Below are positions 55,070 to 64,000 of a stretch of 64,000 bases of DNA, piece after piece. Position numbers and translations under genes: made by a program. Each line of letters opens with the position of its first letter. The stretch's first letter is position 1. The stretch is from Akkermansiaceae bacterium (GTDB taxonomy: Bacteria > Verrucomicrobiota > Verrucomicrobiia > Verrucomicrobiales > Akkermansiaceae), in assembly GCA_024233115.1 (NCBI GenBank), contig JACKQB010000002.1, forward strand, positions 496,001-560,000, written 5' to 3'. The notes under the pieces were generated by a model. That model saw only the letters and a program-made list of their open reading frames with translations. It searched no databases and was not told the DNA's origin.

Positions 55070-56476
55070 CTAGTGGAGGTGGAGGGCCGAGCGGTGGGCT
55101 TGTTCGGGGACGAGGGATTTCCATGTTTCGTCGCCTTCGGCAATCATTCTCTGGATATCGCGTCCGGTGTACTTGAGCAGCCCTTTGTCGCCACACGGAA
55201 TCGGATGGATCTTGCCGTTCTCGCGGAAGTGCTGGTAGAGGTGGTCGAGATTTTCAGGGGTCTTGAAATTGTCCGCCGTGACAAGCTCCCCGGATTTTCT
55301 GTTTCCCCATGGATAAACGTAGAGTGAGAGCTCGTGTTTGAACAGCCGGCCGAAGGATTCGAGGATGCCGCCAGCCAGATTCTTCGACCACTTGGCCTTG
55401 AAGAGCTCATTGAGCAGACCGATGCTGAGGACGATGCCGATGGGGCTGGTGGTGTACCGGCTCAGGTAGGTGGCGATGCGGTGGAACTCGGGGCAACGGG
55501 AAACGAGCACGGTTTTGCCAAGCGCTTGCAAGGCATCGGCCCGGTCCAGGAATGCCAGGTGGTCGATTTCACCGCCCTCCCCTTTTGCTCCTTTGCGCAG
55601 CAGGTTGTTCATCGATATCTCGCAGAGTTCCACGGTATTGGCCTGCCTGTCTGCGGGTAGGAATTTGTTAAACTCCTCGCGCGTCTGGCTGAGCATATCA
55701 AGGTGCAGGTTGGTGACCGGGTCAAAACTACCACGGAGCAGCACGATGGATTTTTTATAAAGTGCCTCGGCAGGCTGGACCACCTCGCCGTTAGGAAGGA
55801 ACATCGCCGCATCTGTTAGTCCGCTGGTAACCAGTTGCAAGTGACAGAGACGGTTATCTATCATCTTGAATCCCTCGCCACTGAACTTGAGCATATCGAC
55901 TTCGACACGGTCATGGGTCAGGCCATCCATCAGGGACTCGACAAAAAGCGACAAGTGCTCACGGTGATAGAATGCCGCGTAGATGAGATTCACCCCGATG
56001 ATGCCGAGCGCCTCCATTTGATCAACGTTTTCCTGATCGAGCAGGCGGATATGGATGAGTATCTGGCACGGGGCCTCCCCCGGCTTGAGCTGGAGACGAA
56101 CGCCTAACCATCCATGGCACTCGCCGGTATCCTTGTAGCCGCGTGCACGCACGGTGTTACTGAAACTGAAAAAACAGGATGTACCACCACGCTTTGTATG
56201 TAAGCGTTCCACCAGCAGGTCATACTCATACTCGAGCATGGCGTTGAGGCGGTCACGTGACACATAACGCTCGGCCTTGCCATAAATGGCATCACTCATG
56301 GTCATATCATAGGCGGAGATGGTTTTTGCCATGGTACCCGCTGTTCCGGAAGCCCGGAAAAACCAGTTCGCCACCTCCTGACCCGCCCCGATTTCCGCAA
56401 AGGTTCCGTATTTCTCTTCGTCGAGGTTGATCCGGAGTGCTTTATCGTACGTTGAGGGGATTTCTCGTGTATTCAT
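55070..56476 (-). CDS. Conserved protein of unknown function (468 residues)
   Basis: No signal peptide or membrane segment. The N-terminal MNTREIPSTYDKALRINLDE and the strings FAEIGAGQEVANWFFRASG and ISAYDMTMSDAIYGKAERYV look strongly conserved-style, with an SRDRLNAMLEYEYDLLVERL helix. The C-terminal third has HPIPCGDKGLLKYTGRDIQR. I recall relatives in Bacteroidetes, Planctomycetes and Verrucomicrobia under conflicting names ('TonB-dependent receptor', 'nicotinate-nucleotide adenylyltransferase'), none of which the sequence supports. It lies between the N-acetylglutamate synthase-like gene and the zinc-ribbon gene, all leftward. Confidence 0.8.
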   Translation of the reverse strand: MNTREIPSTYDKALRINLDEEKYGTFAEIGAGQEVANWFFRASGTAGTMAKTISAYDMTMSDAIYGKAERYVSRDRLNAMLEYEYDLLVERLHTKRGGTSCFFSFSNTVRARGYKDTGECHGWLGVRLQLKPGEAPCQILIHIRLLDQENVDQMEALGIIGVNLIYAAFYHREHLSLFVESLMDGLTHDRVEVDMLKFSGEGFKMIDNRLCHLQLVTSGLTDAAMFLPNGEVVQPAEALYKKSIVLLRGSFDPVTNLHLDMLSQTREEFNKFLPADRQANTVELCEISMNNLLRKGAKGEGGEIDHLAFLDRADALQALGKTVLVSRCPEFHRIATYLSRYTTSPIGIVLSIGLLNELFKAKWSKNLAGGILESFGRLFKHELSLYVYPWGNRKSGELVTADNFKTPENLDHLYQHFRENGKIHPIPCGDKGLLKYTGRDIQRMIAEGDETWKSLVPEQAHRSALHLH

Positions 56477-56494
56477 CAGGAAAATCAGGAAAGT

Positions 56495-57835
56495 CTATTT
56501 ACCGTCCTTCGACTTGTCTTCGGCGGGCGTGGACTCACTTTCTTCATCTGCACTAGGGCGCACCCAACCGCTTTGGAGGTATTCGTTGATATACACCTGG
56601 TTTTTGGCGACACTGTCCTCGGGATAACTAATCTTAATGGTAGCCGCTACTGAACCGCGGTTGCGCAGGTCACCTAACATCCTCATCAATGCAGGTGATT
56701 CCTTGTCGATATATCCATAAATCGCCCTATCTGAATCCGGGTGCTCGAGACGGACGGCAACCCACTTGTTATCGTCATCAAAGAGTCTGTTATAATAACT
56801 ATCCAACGAGCAGTGGACGCGCACCTCTACCGGATCGATGGGTCGTTTCTTAAAAAGATCCTCCCATGGCATGGCGGACCAGGCCACCCAGCTTTCCCAG
56901 TCGACCTTATACCCGTCCGGAGTGTTTTCGAGCGCGATTTGCTTGATTGAGTAGTCATTGAGCCTGACGGCCATGGAAGCCATCACACCTTTGACCGTAA
57001 CCCGTCCGCCGTAACCCACGTCTTTTGCTCCGGGAGTCTCCCATTTTTCCTGGGCATACCACGCGCGCATGCGCGGGACCGTAACCTCCGGAGTACGCAC
57101 GAGGGCTTCCAGTTCGGCTGGAGTCTTGGCATTCAGATATTGGCGCACAACAGCCTCGGCATCGGTAAGGACGCTCATACCGGTCTTCACCGAATCGGCT
57201 ATTTCCTGTTGCCGCCTTTTCTCCTCATCGGTCATTTGATCCTCATCGATGGTAAGAGGCTCGGTGGATGCGTCACTGGGCAGGCTGGCCACCGGATCTG
57301 CCGGCGGGTCGTCTTTGTCAATGGAGTCGATCACAAGCCATGCACCGATACCGACCACAGTAAGACCTAACAGAGAACCTGCCACGATCCACATCATGGG
57401 GTTATCAGGTGCCTCCGGCTTGGTGCTGGGTTTCCGCTCCCATTCCAATCCCGCTTGCGGAAGTTGTTTCTTTCTGCGCACCCTCTTCTGGCCGTCCGGA
57501 CCAGACAAGGCGGGTTGTGCTGCCGGCAGGGTATCCTCCTTGGAAAGAGGTCTGGAAACGATTGGCTTGTTTGACTTTTTATCCCTGGGTTGGGGAACCA
57601 GCGTCTTCGGTGCATCATCATTGGTGACCCTGACAGGCACCCTTTTACTTTCGGCTCCCGGAAGGTTCAGCAGATAGTGGCAGGCAGGGCAGATGACACC
57701 GGCACCATCGTGGTCTTTAGGCACGCGAAACACAAATCGACAGACCGGGCAAACCAGTCCGGCCCATGTTCGTTTTTTTGTTGTAGCAGGAGGCACGGCA
57801 AAACGATGTTCCAGCAGCTGGAAAAGTGCAAGCAA
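56495..57835 (-). CDS. Zinc-ribbon single-pass membrane protein
   Basis: A 446-residue protein. A small zinc ribbon is at the start (CPVC...CPAC, near residues 29-32 and 49-52). A Pro/Lys-rich disordered segment (about residues 60-140) leads to one membrane helix (MMWIVAGSLLGLTVVGIGAW). An acidic linker follows, and the C-terminal region of about 230 residues is probably outside the membrane. Uncertain start: TTG at 57835 or GTG at 57796. Function unknown. Downstream of the PBP gene on the same strand, perhaps co-transcribed. Confidence 0.7.
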   Translation of the reverse strand: MLALFQLLEHRFAVPPATTKKRTWAGLVCPVCRFVFRVPKDHDGAGVICPACHYLLNLPGAESKRVPVRVTNDDAPKTLVPQPRDKKSNKPIVSRPLSKEDTLPAAQPALSGPDGQKRVRRKKQLPQAGLEWERKPSTKPEAPDNPMMWIVAGSLLGLTVVGIGAWLVIDSIDKDDPPADPVASLPSDASTEPLTIDEDQMTDEEKRRQQEIADSVKTGMSVLTDAEAVVRQYLNAKTPAELEALVRTPEVTVPRMRAWYAQEKWETPGAKDVGYGGRVTVKGVMASMAVRLNDYSIKQIALENTPDGYKVDWESWVAWSAMPWEDLFKKRPIDPVEVRVHCSLDSYYNRLFDDDNKWVAVRLEHPDSDRAIYGYIDKESPALMRMLGDLRNRGSVAATIKISYPEDSVAKNQVYINEYLQSGWVRPSADEESESTPAEDKSKDGK

Positions 57836-57858
57836 GCAGTTTGACTGATTTTACCGAA

Positions 57859-57912
57859 CCGCCCACTGGCTACTGGCCACCGGCCACCGGCTACCGCCCA
57901 CCGCCCACTGGT
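57859..57912. repeat. Low-complexity GC-rich repeat
   Basis: A run of about seven imperfect 7-8-bp units (CACTGGC, TACTGGC, CACCGGC, CACCGGC, TACCGCC, CACCGCC, CACTGGT) fills the gap before the PBP stop. Confidence 0.7.
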
Positions 57913-57924
57913 CTCCGTTCGAGC

Positions 57925-60381
57925 CTACTCTTCGTGTATCTCGATACGCCGTGGCATGTCGAGCAGGATGGCCGCATCTTCATCAGCCTTATCCAGCTGA
58001 TCGAAGTTCATGCCGCCGTCGCTCCGGGCCGACTGCATGTCCTTGGGCGCAAAATCGGGTTGTTCAGTCCCGTAGGGGTCCTGCCCGAGAAGGAGGGGCT
58101 CCCTGGGCTGGATGGGGATGGCATGAGACCGGGCAACCTTGGTCGCTTGCGCCCCATAGATGTGGTTGTCTCCTAGATTGGGGGATGCCATACCGTGGAC
58201 ATCACAATAACCGGTTGGCTCGGTTCCTTTGATAAAGTATTCGCTGATCGTGGTTGCATTATAGGACTCCGCACCGCTGAGGGCATCACGTTTATATTCC
58301 TGGCAGTAGCGTGTCTTGCGCAAGCCGGAGCTGGTGCACACGTCAAGCTGCACAATCCCTTCGGGAGGAGTGATTGGGGTGCCTGCAAAATCAACGGAGG
58401 CCACTTTCATCGCCTTTACCCAGGCGGGCATGACTGTTTCACGACTAAATGCGCCAGGATAAATATCGCTCCGGTCTCCGCTGAGAAAACCCATCCAGAC
58501 GCCGCATGTGACCCGGCTGTTATAACCGATAAACCAATTATCGGCAAAGTCATAGGTGGTTCCAGTTTTACCGGCGAGCGAGTCATCGCTGGGCAGGGCC
58601 GCAATCCCGTCCTCCCCCGTGCCGTTACGTAGTGAGCTCTTGAGCATACTGTGCATGAGGAAAGCCGTTTGTTCACTCACAATACGCTTGGTAGCCGTTG
58701 TGGAATGTGTGTTGCTGTTAGCCGTGTAACGTGCCGTTCCCGATGAATCGATGATACGGTCGATAAAGAAGGCCGGCTTTAGCGCAACCCCTTTGTTGGC
58801 AAACACGGAATAGGCGCGGACAATCTCAGGGAGGGATACGTCATCGGTTCCCACCAACATACGGGCAAGCAGTTTGGTTTCAGGAAATGACAGGCCAAAC
58901 TTGCGTGCTGTCTCCATCACCGTTCCGAGGCCCAGTTTTTTACCCAATCTAACGGAAGCTGCGATTTTGGAAACCTCCAGGGCTCTTCGCAGGCTGATAT
59001 CCCCCTCATATTGGGGACTCAGGGTTTCCATCCCCCACTCACCGAGAATACCTTCCCGGCCATCCACCATGACCACCCGGTTATCCATCGGCCGGTCTAT
59101 GGCCCTGGAAACAGTCGACATTTGATTTTCCAATGCCGCGGTGTAGATGAAGGGGAAAAAGGCCGTCCCTATCGGTTTGCGTCCCGACTGCACAAAATCA
59201 TATTGGCTGTGGCTGAAATCACGCCCGCCGACATAAGCGAGGACGGATCCGTTCGAGTTATCGACCATCAACCCCGCTCCTTGGAGGTATTCAGGGCTGC
59301 CATCCTCCTTGCGATACGACTCGTAGAGAGGGTGCTTGTACCCTTGCCTGGCTTCGGCGGCGGCGAGCTGCTTGAGCATCCCCTGCTCCATCGCTTGTTG
59401 AATATCCAGATCGATGGTGGTGTGAATCTGGAAACCACCTTGTGTTAGAGCGTCTTCACCGAGACGTTGGCGGACCGCGCTGGCAATGCGCTCGTAGAGG
59501 TGCGAGGTCCCGCGGCGAATGGGTTGGGGGTTTACCACTACCGGTGCGTCTCGTAGTTTTTCTCCTTCGGCCGCAGAAATGAACTCCTCCTCCACCATCC
59601 TCCGCAACACCTGGTCGCGGGCCTTTTTATTTTCCTCAAGGCTGTTGAGCGGGGAAATCCTGGTCGGGTTTTTGATACAGCCGACCAATGAAGCGCACTC
59701 ACTTGTTGTCAGGTCACGCGGCTCCTTGCCAAAATACCCGAGCGAGGCAGACCTGATGCCATAGTAACCGCTACCAAATGGAATACGGTTCAGATAGAAC
59801 TCGAGAATTTCGTATTTGCCGTATGCCTCCTCGATACGCAGGGCAAGGAAAGCCTCCACCGCTTTCCGCTCGAGGCCACCCTCACCCCGCTTGTCCGCCT
59901 CCTCTTTGAGGTGGAAGGCGTTACGAGCCAATTGCTGGGTGAGTGTACTGGCACCCTGGGTCTGTCGGCCTGCCTTGAAGTTAAGCCACACTGCACGCAC
60001 CACACCAATGCGATCAACCCCGTCGTGTTCGAAAAACCGCTGGTCTTCACCTGCGACCAGAGCATCGATCAGCGTCTGGGGCACATCCTTGATGCTGATC
60101 TTGTCGCGGTTCTCGACAAATATACGACCAATCTCCCGGCCTTTCCGATCAAGGATCAGGCTTTTCACCTCGACGTCGTCAATTTTAGTCAGGTCGTATG
60201 TCGCGGCACGCTCCTTGAATGGTTTGGTTTTTATTTCAAAAACGAGATAGCCTGCACCGCAAGCCAGCAGTCCTAAAATGAAGAGATAAACCAGCCATTT
60301 GAGCTTGAAGAATCTTCTTTTGCGGCGCTTGTTGCCAGTGCCAACGCGCTGACTGCTTGTATTGGAACGCTTATTACCCAT
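57925..60381 (-). CDS. Class A penicillin-binding protein (PBP1-like) with altered transpeptidase motifs
   Basis: An 818-residue bifunctional murein synthase by architecture. A membrane anchor is at about residues 27-48. The glycosyltransferase 51 domain has E112 in EDQRFFEHDGVD, GASTLTQQLARN and the EILEFYLN glutamate, so lipid II polymerisation should work. In the transpeptidase domain the expected SxxK reads T406-AFF (GTAFFPF), SxN reads SKI (471-473), and only KTG (605-607) is conventional. Crosslinking activity is therefore doubtful. It starts 15 bp from the divergent MidA-like gene. Confidence 0.9.
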   Translation of the reverse strand: MGNKRSNTSSQRVGTGNKRRKRRFFKLKWLVYLFILGLLACGAGYLVFEIKTKPFKERAATYDLTKIDDVEVKSLILDRKGREIGRIFVENRDKISIKDVPQTLIDALVAGEDQRFFEHDGVDRIGVVRAVWLNFKAGRQTQGASTLTQQLARNAFHLKEEADKRGEGGLERKAVEAFLALRIEEAYGKYEILEFYLNRIPFGSGYYGIRSASLGYFGKEPRDLTTSECASLVGCIKNPTRISPLNSLEENKKARDQVLRRMVEEEFISAAEGEKLRDAPVVVNPQPIRRGTSHLYERIASAVRQRLGEDALTQGGFQIHTTIDLDIQQAMEQGMLKQLAAAEARQGYKHPLYESYRKEDGSPEYLQGAGLMVDNSNGSVLAYVGGRDFSHSQYDFVQSGRKPIGTAFFPFIYTAALENQMSTVSRAIDRPMDNRVVMVDGREGILGEWGMETLSPQYEGDISLRRALEVSKIAASVRLGKKLGLGTVMETARKFGLSFPETKLLARMLVGTDDVSLPEIVRAYSVFANKGVALKPAFFIDRIIDSSGTARYTANSNTHSTTATKRIVSEQTAFLMHSMLKSSLRNGTGEDGIAALPSDDSLAGKTGTTYDFADNWFIGYNSRVTCGVWMGFLSGDRSDIYPGAFSRETVMPAWVKAMKVASVDFAGTPITPPEGIVQLDVCTSSGLRKTRYCQEYKRDALSGAESYNATTISEYFIKGTEPTGYCDVHGMASPNLGDNHIYGAQATKVARSHAIPIQPREPLLLGQDPYGTEQPDFAPKDMQSARSDGGMNFDQLDKADEDAAILLDMPRRIEIHEE

Positions 60382-60396
60382 TATCTCATTTTTTCA

Positions 60397-61587
60397 ATGG
60401 TGGAGGAATCATCACAAGGACCTGCCCCCCCTCACCCCGGCGGGGATCACTCTTCATACCCTCAGATGGGGTCGAAGGCAACACCCGCTTTTGTGGAAAC
60501 GAAGAGCCCGTTGTCAGAGAAAATACGGTCCCGTATTTCGGCAAACGGACCAATACGCTTCCGCGACTACATGGCGATGGCATTGTATGATCCGGAGTTT
60601 GGCTATTACGCATCGCCAACCCAGCGCGTTGGCAGGCAGGGCGACTTTATCACCAGCGTCAGCGTAGGGCGTTGTTTTGGACTCATTCTAGCGAGAAGAC
60701 TCATGGCATTCTGGGAGGAAAGCGGAAAACCAGAGGCATTTCACATCATCGAACCTGGGGCGCACGACGGTGCCCTGGGGGCCGATATTCTCGAGGAAAT
60801 CAAACGCTGCTCGCCCGACTGCTACAACGCGGTGCACTATCACCTGGTCGAGGTTAGCCGGTCATTGAGGGAAGCCCAACAGGCGACGCTCGGCCCGCGG
60901 TTTGATGGGAAATTCTCCTGTCGGACCACCCTGTCTGAAATGGGCGGCTTGCATGGAGCTGTCATTTCCAATGAGCTGATTGACGCCTTCCCGGTAGACC
61001 TCATCCGTTTTGAAAATGGCGGCTGGGTGCAGCTGTTGGTTCACCACGAGGGAGATGCCGGCAGGCCACTTCGGTTCATCAGTGCCGAACTCCAGGATCG
61101 CGGGCTGCAATCGTTCTGTGCTTCGCTGGGCAACCAGTTTCCCGATGGCTACACCACCGAATACAGTGCAGGTATTGGAAAGTTTGTTAGTGAGGCTGCG
61201 GCGGCACTTGAGTCGGGTCTGTTCATCACCATCGACTACGGCCATGGCTCGGATGATTATTACCATCCTGACCGAAGCGAAGGTACGCTCCAGACCTATC
61301 ACCAGCACCGGAAATCGGACAACCCTCTCGAATTTCCAGGGGAAATTGATATCACCTGCCACGTTGATTTCACCCGACTCGAAAAGGCGGCCGTATCGGC
61401 GGGCTTCAAGAACCCGCGGCTTCAAACCCAGGCAAGCTACCTAACAAACCATGCCAGAGACTGGTTGATCGGCCTTGAATCAGCTCCTGGCGCCGATGAT
61501 GCTGCGCTGCTCCGCCAATTCCAGACCCTGACCCATCCAGCCATGCTGGGTACCCGATTCCTGGTGCTGGAAATGACCAGGGGATAA
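60397..61587 (+). CDS. SAM-dependent methyltransferase, MidA/NDUFAF7 family
   Basis: A 396-residue class I methyltransferase of the DUF185 family. The characteristic FRDYMAMALYDPEFGYYASP at the start, GDFITSVSVG, the SAM motif FHIIEPGAHDGALG and IDYGHGSDDYYHPDRSEGT are present. The eukaryotic homologue methylates an arginine of complex I; the bacterial target is unknown. The frame allows ATGs at 60397 and 60466 (MGSKATPAF); the second leaves more room for a promoter and is close to the conserved core, so either is possible. Confidence 0.85.
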   Translation: MVEESSQGPAPPHPGGDHSSYPQMGSKATPAFVETKSPLSEKIRSRISANGPIRFRDYMAMALYDPEFGYYASPTQRVGRQGDFITSVSVGRCFGLILARRLMAFWEESGKPEAFHIIEPGAHDGALGADILEEIKRCSPDCYNAVHYHLVEVSRSLREAQQATLGPRFDGKFSCRTTLSEMGGLHGAVISNELIDAFPVDLIRFENGGWVQLLVHHEGDAGRPLRFISAELQDRGLQSFCASLGNQFPDGYTTEYSAGIGKFVSEAAAALESGLFITIDYGHGSDDYYHPDRSEGTLQTYHQHRKSDNPLEFPGEIDITCHVDFTRLEKAAVSAGFKNPRLQTQASYLTNHARDWLIGLESAPGADDAALLRQFQTLTHPAMLGTRFLVLEMTRG

Positions 61588-61651
61588 AAAAGATACGTTA
61601 TGACGATAATTGTCACTGCTATGTTTTGACAAGTTAAGCGACTCCCTCTAA

Positions 61652-63265
61652 ATGCCCGCCATGGCGAAGCAACGTATTCTCGTATCAGATCCCATTTCGG
61701 ACAAAGGTGTCGAACTGCTCAGCAGTCATCCGGACCTTGAAGTTGATGTCAACACGGGCCTTAGCCCTGAGGAGCTCATCAAGATCATTCCTTCCTATCA
61801 TGGCCTGATCATCCGCTCCCAGACCAAGGTGACCGCTGAGGTGCTCGCCGCGGCCACCGAACTGAAGGCGGTTGGCCGCGCCGGTGTGGGCGTCGACAAC
61901 GTCGATCGTGACGCCGCCACCAATCACGGCGTGATCGTCATGAACACACCTACCGGCAACACCATTTCCACCGCCGAGCTGGCCTTCACCCTGATGCTTT
62001 CCGCCGCCCGCAACATCGGCCCAGCCCACGCTGAAGTGCTGAAGGGGAACTTCGCCGCTGCCCGCAAAGCATTCGGAGGCATCGAGTTGAACGGAAAACG
62101 CCTCGCCGTCATCGGTATGGGACGTATCGGCGCCGAGTTCGCCAAACGTGCGCAGGCATTCGGGATGCACGTGGTCGCCTACGATCCGTTTCTCACCCAA
62201 GCCCGTGCCGACCAGCTCAAAATCGAGCTCGCCAGCAGCCCCGACGAGGCTCTCACGGGTGCCGACGTCGTCACACTTCACGTCCCGCTCACAGACAGCA
62301 CACGGCACATTATCAATGCCGGGCGCCTCGCGCTGATGAATAAAAATGCCTTGGTCATCAACTGTGCCCGGGGTGGCCTGATCGACGAACCTGCGCTGAA
62401 AGCGGCCATCGATTCCGGCCACATCGCCGGTTGTGGACTGGACGTCTACGAGGATGAGCCGCCTGCCGCGGACCACCTTCTTTTTGACCGGCCCAAACAC
62501 GTCTCCTTCACCCCCCACCTCGGCGCATCCACCATCGAAGCCCAGGAAAATGTGGGTATTCAAGTGGCTGAACAAATCCGCGACTTCCTCGCAACCGGCG
62601 AGATCCGCAACGCGATCAACATGCCCTCACTCGACGCCGCCGCACTGGCGGAGATCGGTGGCTACCTTGACCTTGCCAAATCCCTGGGAAAATTCATCGC
62701 CAAACTGGGGCCGGTGAATCCAGACTCCCTGCGGGTCTCCTACCACGGGGATATCGCGGAAAAAGACACCTCTCTGATTTCCCGCACGGTGCTCACCGGA
62801 TACCTCGAAGCCGCCCGTCCTGACGGCCAGGTCAATATTGTCAACTCCCCTGCCGTCGCCCACGATATGGGGCTGGAGCTGATCGATTCCGTCATCAATG
62901 CCAAAACCGAGTACAGCGAGCTTATCGTTGTCGAACTCAGCAAGGATGGTGAAAAATTCCGCGTCGCCGGCACAATCATCGGTCAAACACCCCGGATCGT
63001 GGAAATCGACCGCCTTTTCGTCGATACCAACATCAGCGGGCATTTCCTGATCGTCCGCAACGACGACCGCCCAGGCATCGTAGGCCTCGTCGGAACCGCG
63101 CTCGGAGACGCCGGACTGAACATCGCCAACCTCTCCCTGGCCCGCAACCAGTCACTCGGTGTGGCACTCAACGTGATCGAGCTGGATACGGCTCCAGACG
63201 CCGCTTTCATCACAAATCTGGCCTCCAAGCCGGGTGTGTTGTCGGTAATCGCCGTCGAAATCTAG
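61652..63265 (+). CDS. serA: D-3-phosphoglycerate dehydrogenase
   Basis: First step of serine synthesis. A substrate-binding domain and NAD-binding domain (VIGMGRIGAEFAKRAQ, with NCARGGLIDE providing the catalytic Arg) plus the catalytic His in TPHLGAST. The 537-residue long form adds an intermediate ASB-like domain and a C-terminal ACT domain (FLIVRNDDRPGIVGLVG). Serine feedback through the ACT domain is likely by family. Start ATG at 61652 or 61661. Confidence 0.95.
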   Translation: MPAMAKQRILVSDPISDKGVELLSSHPDLEVDVNTGLSPEELIKIIPSYHGLIIRSQTKVTAEVLAAATELKAVGRAGVGVDNVDRDAATNHGVIVMNTPTGNTISTAELAFTLMLSAARNIGPAHAEVLKGNFAAARKAFGGIELNGKRLAVIGMGRIGAEFAKRAQAFGMHVVAYDPFLTQARADQLKIELASSPDEALTGADVVTLHVPLTDSTRHIINAGRLALMNKNALVINCARGGLIDEPALKAAIDSGHIAGCGLDVYEDEPPAADHLLFDRPKHVSFTPHLGASTIEAQENVGIQVAEQIRDFLATGEIRNAINMPSLDAAALAEIGGYLDLAKSLGKFIAKLGPVNPDSLRVSYHGDIAEKDTSLISRTVLTGYLEAARPDGQVNIVNSPAVAHDMGLELIDSVINAKTEYSELIVVELSKDGEKFRVAGTIIGQTPRIVEIDRLFVDTNISGHFLIVRNDDRPGIVGLVGTALGDAGLNIANLSLARNQSLGVALNVIELDTAPDAAFITNLASKPGVLSVIAVEI

Positions 63266-63382
63266 AAAATTGAGGGTATTTTCCCAGAAATAGGCTTTAC
63301 ACAATATCCAATCTGGGTATTTTCCGCGTCCCGACATCCGTCCAAACCATTTTCCCAACACACTTCAACTTCACTTCAAACC

Positions 63383-63547
63383 ATGAAAGTTCTTTCCTCA
63401 CTCCTCTCCATGAAGCGCCGCCACGAAGACTGCCAAGTCGTCAAGCGCAAGGGCACCCTCTACGTCATCTGTAAGAGCAACCCCAAGTTCAAGGCCCGCC
63501 AAGGTGCCACCAAAGGAACCCGCCTCAGTAAAAAAGGCGTGAAGTAA
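63383..63547 (+). CDS. rpmJ: 50S ribosomal protein bL36, type B with C-terminal extension
   Basis: A 54-residue protein starting [20 protein letters not shown] with [11 protein letters not shown]. This matches the type B bL36 (41 residues in alphaproteobacteria), which lacks the four zinc ligands of type A. Here about 13 extra residues ([14 protein letters not shown]) follow. It is encoded far from the secY-linked ribosomal cluster where rpmJ usually lies. A terminator follows. Confidence 0.9.
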   Translation: MKVLSSLLSMKRRHEDCQVVKRKGTLYVICKSNPKFKARQGATKGTRLSKKGVK

Positions 63548-63572
63548 TTCGCTTCCCCTGGAAACAATCTCC

Positions 63573-63606
63573 AACCCTTCTCCGTTCACTCGGGGAAGGG
63601 TTTTTT
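63573..63606 (+). terminator. Rho-independent terminator of rpmJ
   Basis: A 12-bp stem AACCCTTCTCCG/CGGGGAAGGGTT (one G-T pair) with a 6-nt loop, then a T-run at 63601-63606. Confidence 0.85.
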
Positions 63607-63689
63607 ACGTGGCATGTGATCCGCGTGCCCCGCCGTAGCTTCACGCGCAGGAGGGTCCCGGTCATGACCCGATGATAGGAAGCGAAGCT

Positions 63690-64000
63690 TCACTGGCTCA
63701 TCCGCGACTTCAAGCCCACCCATTTCCACCCCCCCCAGACCAGCAGCAGTAACCCGGTCATACCAGCGGCATAGACCCACCACGGCAGCGGGATACTCGC
63801 CACCATATTCAGACGGATCGGCTTTTTGTGGCACTCACTGAGTTTGTAATACCATTTCAGCGTCCGGCCATCGTTTTCCACCACGTGGGCATTGCTTTGT
63901 TTCGCCGGTTCCGGCAGGTGGACAATATAGCGGAATTCCGAGTCACCAAGGATCGTCGCGCTTTTATTCCCCAGGCTCTCGTCAAGCAGCGGCCCCAGGT
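63690..64000 (-). CDS. C-terminal part of a membrane-anchored protein (partial)
   Basis: The minus-strand frame is open from the window's right edge to a stop at 63690, showing 103 residues. It has a beta-rich region (GDSEFRYIVHLPEPAKQSN), then a cysteine-containing linker and one hydrophobic helix (WWVYAAGMTGLLLLVWGGW) with a short basic tail (KWVGLKSRMSQ). An extracytoplasmic domain anchored by a C-terminal helix is likely. An apparent GTG start at 63884 is internal to this frame. Function not recognisable. Confidence 0.6.
   Translation of the reverse strand, partial: LGPLLDESLGNKSATILGDSEFRYIVHLPEPAKQSNAHVVENDGRTLKWYYKLSECHKKPIRLNMVASIPLPWWVYAAGMTGLLLLVWGGWKWVGLKSRMSQ

Noticed and set aside
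57925..60381. Frameshift as the cause of the altered PBP motif
   Set aside because: Frame and motifs are continuous on both sides of TAFF, and the translation was rechecked from the bases.

Overview
The window looks like part of a chromosome from a member of the Verrucomicrobiota, probably an aerobic, free-living one. That placement is inferred from gene content and repeat types, not from a 16S gene. Supporting signs are a lysine/alanine-rich protein starting MGKQHNK, a type-B bL36 encoded away from the ribosomal operon, a ribosomal cluster lacking uL30 and uS14, and G-poor leaders that mostly lack a Shine-Dalgarno sequence. There are 3 tRNA genes (Thr, Glu, Met), no rRNA, no CRISPR array and no complete insertion sequence or prophage.

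Layout. 1-8.8 kb is mixed housekeeping: alanine dehydrogenase, heme A synthase, RsmB, NadD, a secreted TPR protein, a dCMP deaminase-like protein, a Tat-type phosphoesterase and the DNA polymerase III delta' subunit. 9-21 kb holds a secreted thioredoxin-like protein, then a leftward sulfite-assimilation run (cysJ, cysI, cysH, a CbiX-type chelatase) that ends in a deiodinase-like gene with an in-frame TGA. Next come dps and a tight leftward tetrapyrrole operon (ccsA-like, hemA, hemC, cobA-hemD) that supplies the uroporphyrinogen and precorrin-2 needed for siroheme. 21-24 kb is pntAB. 24-33.6 kb is accessory and housekeeping: hydrolase, tRNA-Glu with a duplicated 3' end, kdsD, efp, Nudix, aldolase, phhB and lipoproteins. 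33.7-35.7 kb has a KA-rich basic protein and threonine ammonia-lyase. 35.8-51 kb is one leftward str-S10-spc ribosomal cluster (rpsL to secY) with an unrelated secreted coiled-coil gene inserted between rpsS and rplV. 51.7-53.9 kb is a second, divergent EF-G. 54-60.4 kb is a leftward group: an N-acetylglutamate synthase-like protein, a conserved protein of unknown function, a zinc-ribbon membrane protein and a class A PBP. The end holds a MidA-like methyltransferase, serA, rpmJ and a truncated membrane-protein gene.

The strongest unusual signal is 10029-10646 on the minus strand. Two apparently separate ORFs are one reading frame interrupted by a TGA. That TGA sits exactly where iodothyronine deiodinases carry catalytic selenocysteine, and a hairpin fitting the bacterial SECIS pattern follows it. 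I read this as a deiodinase-like selenoprotein attached to a sulfite/siroheme operon. Other points of interest are a class A PBP whose transpeptidase motifs are altered (TAFF in place of SxxK), a short glutamyl-tRNA reductase without the C-terminal dimerisation domain, the gene inserted in the S10 operon, the tRNA-Glu 3'-end duplication, and the genome's habit of word-like, G-poor intergenic leaders.
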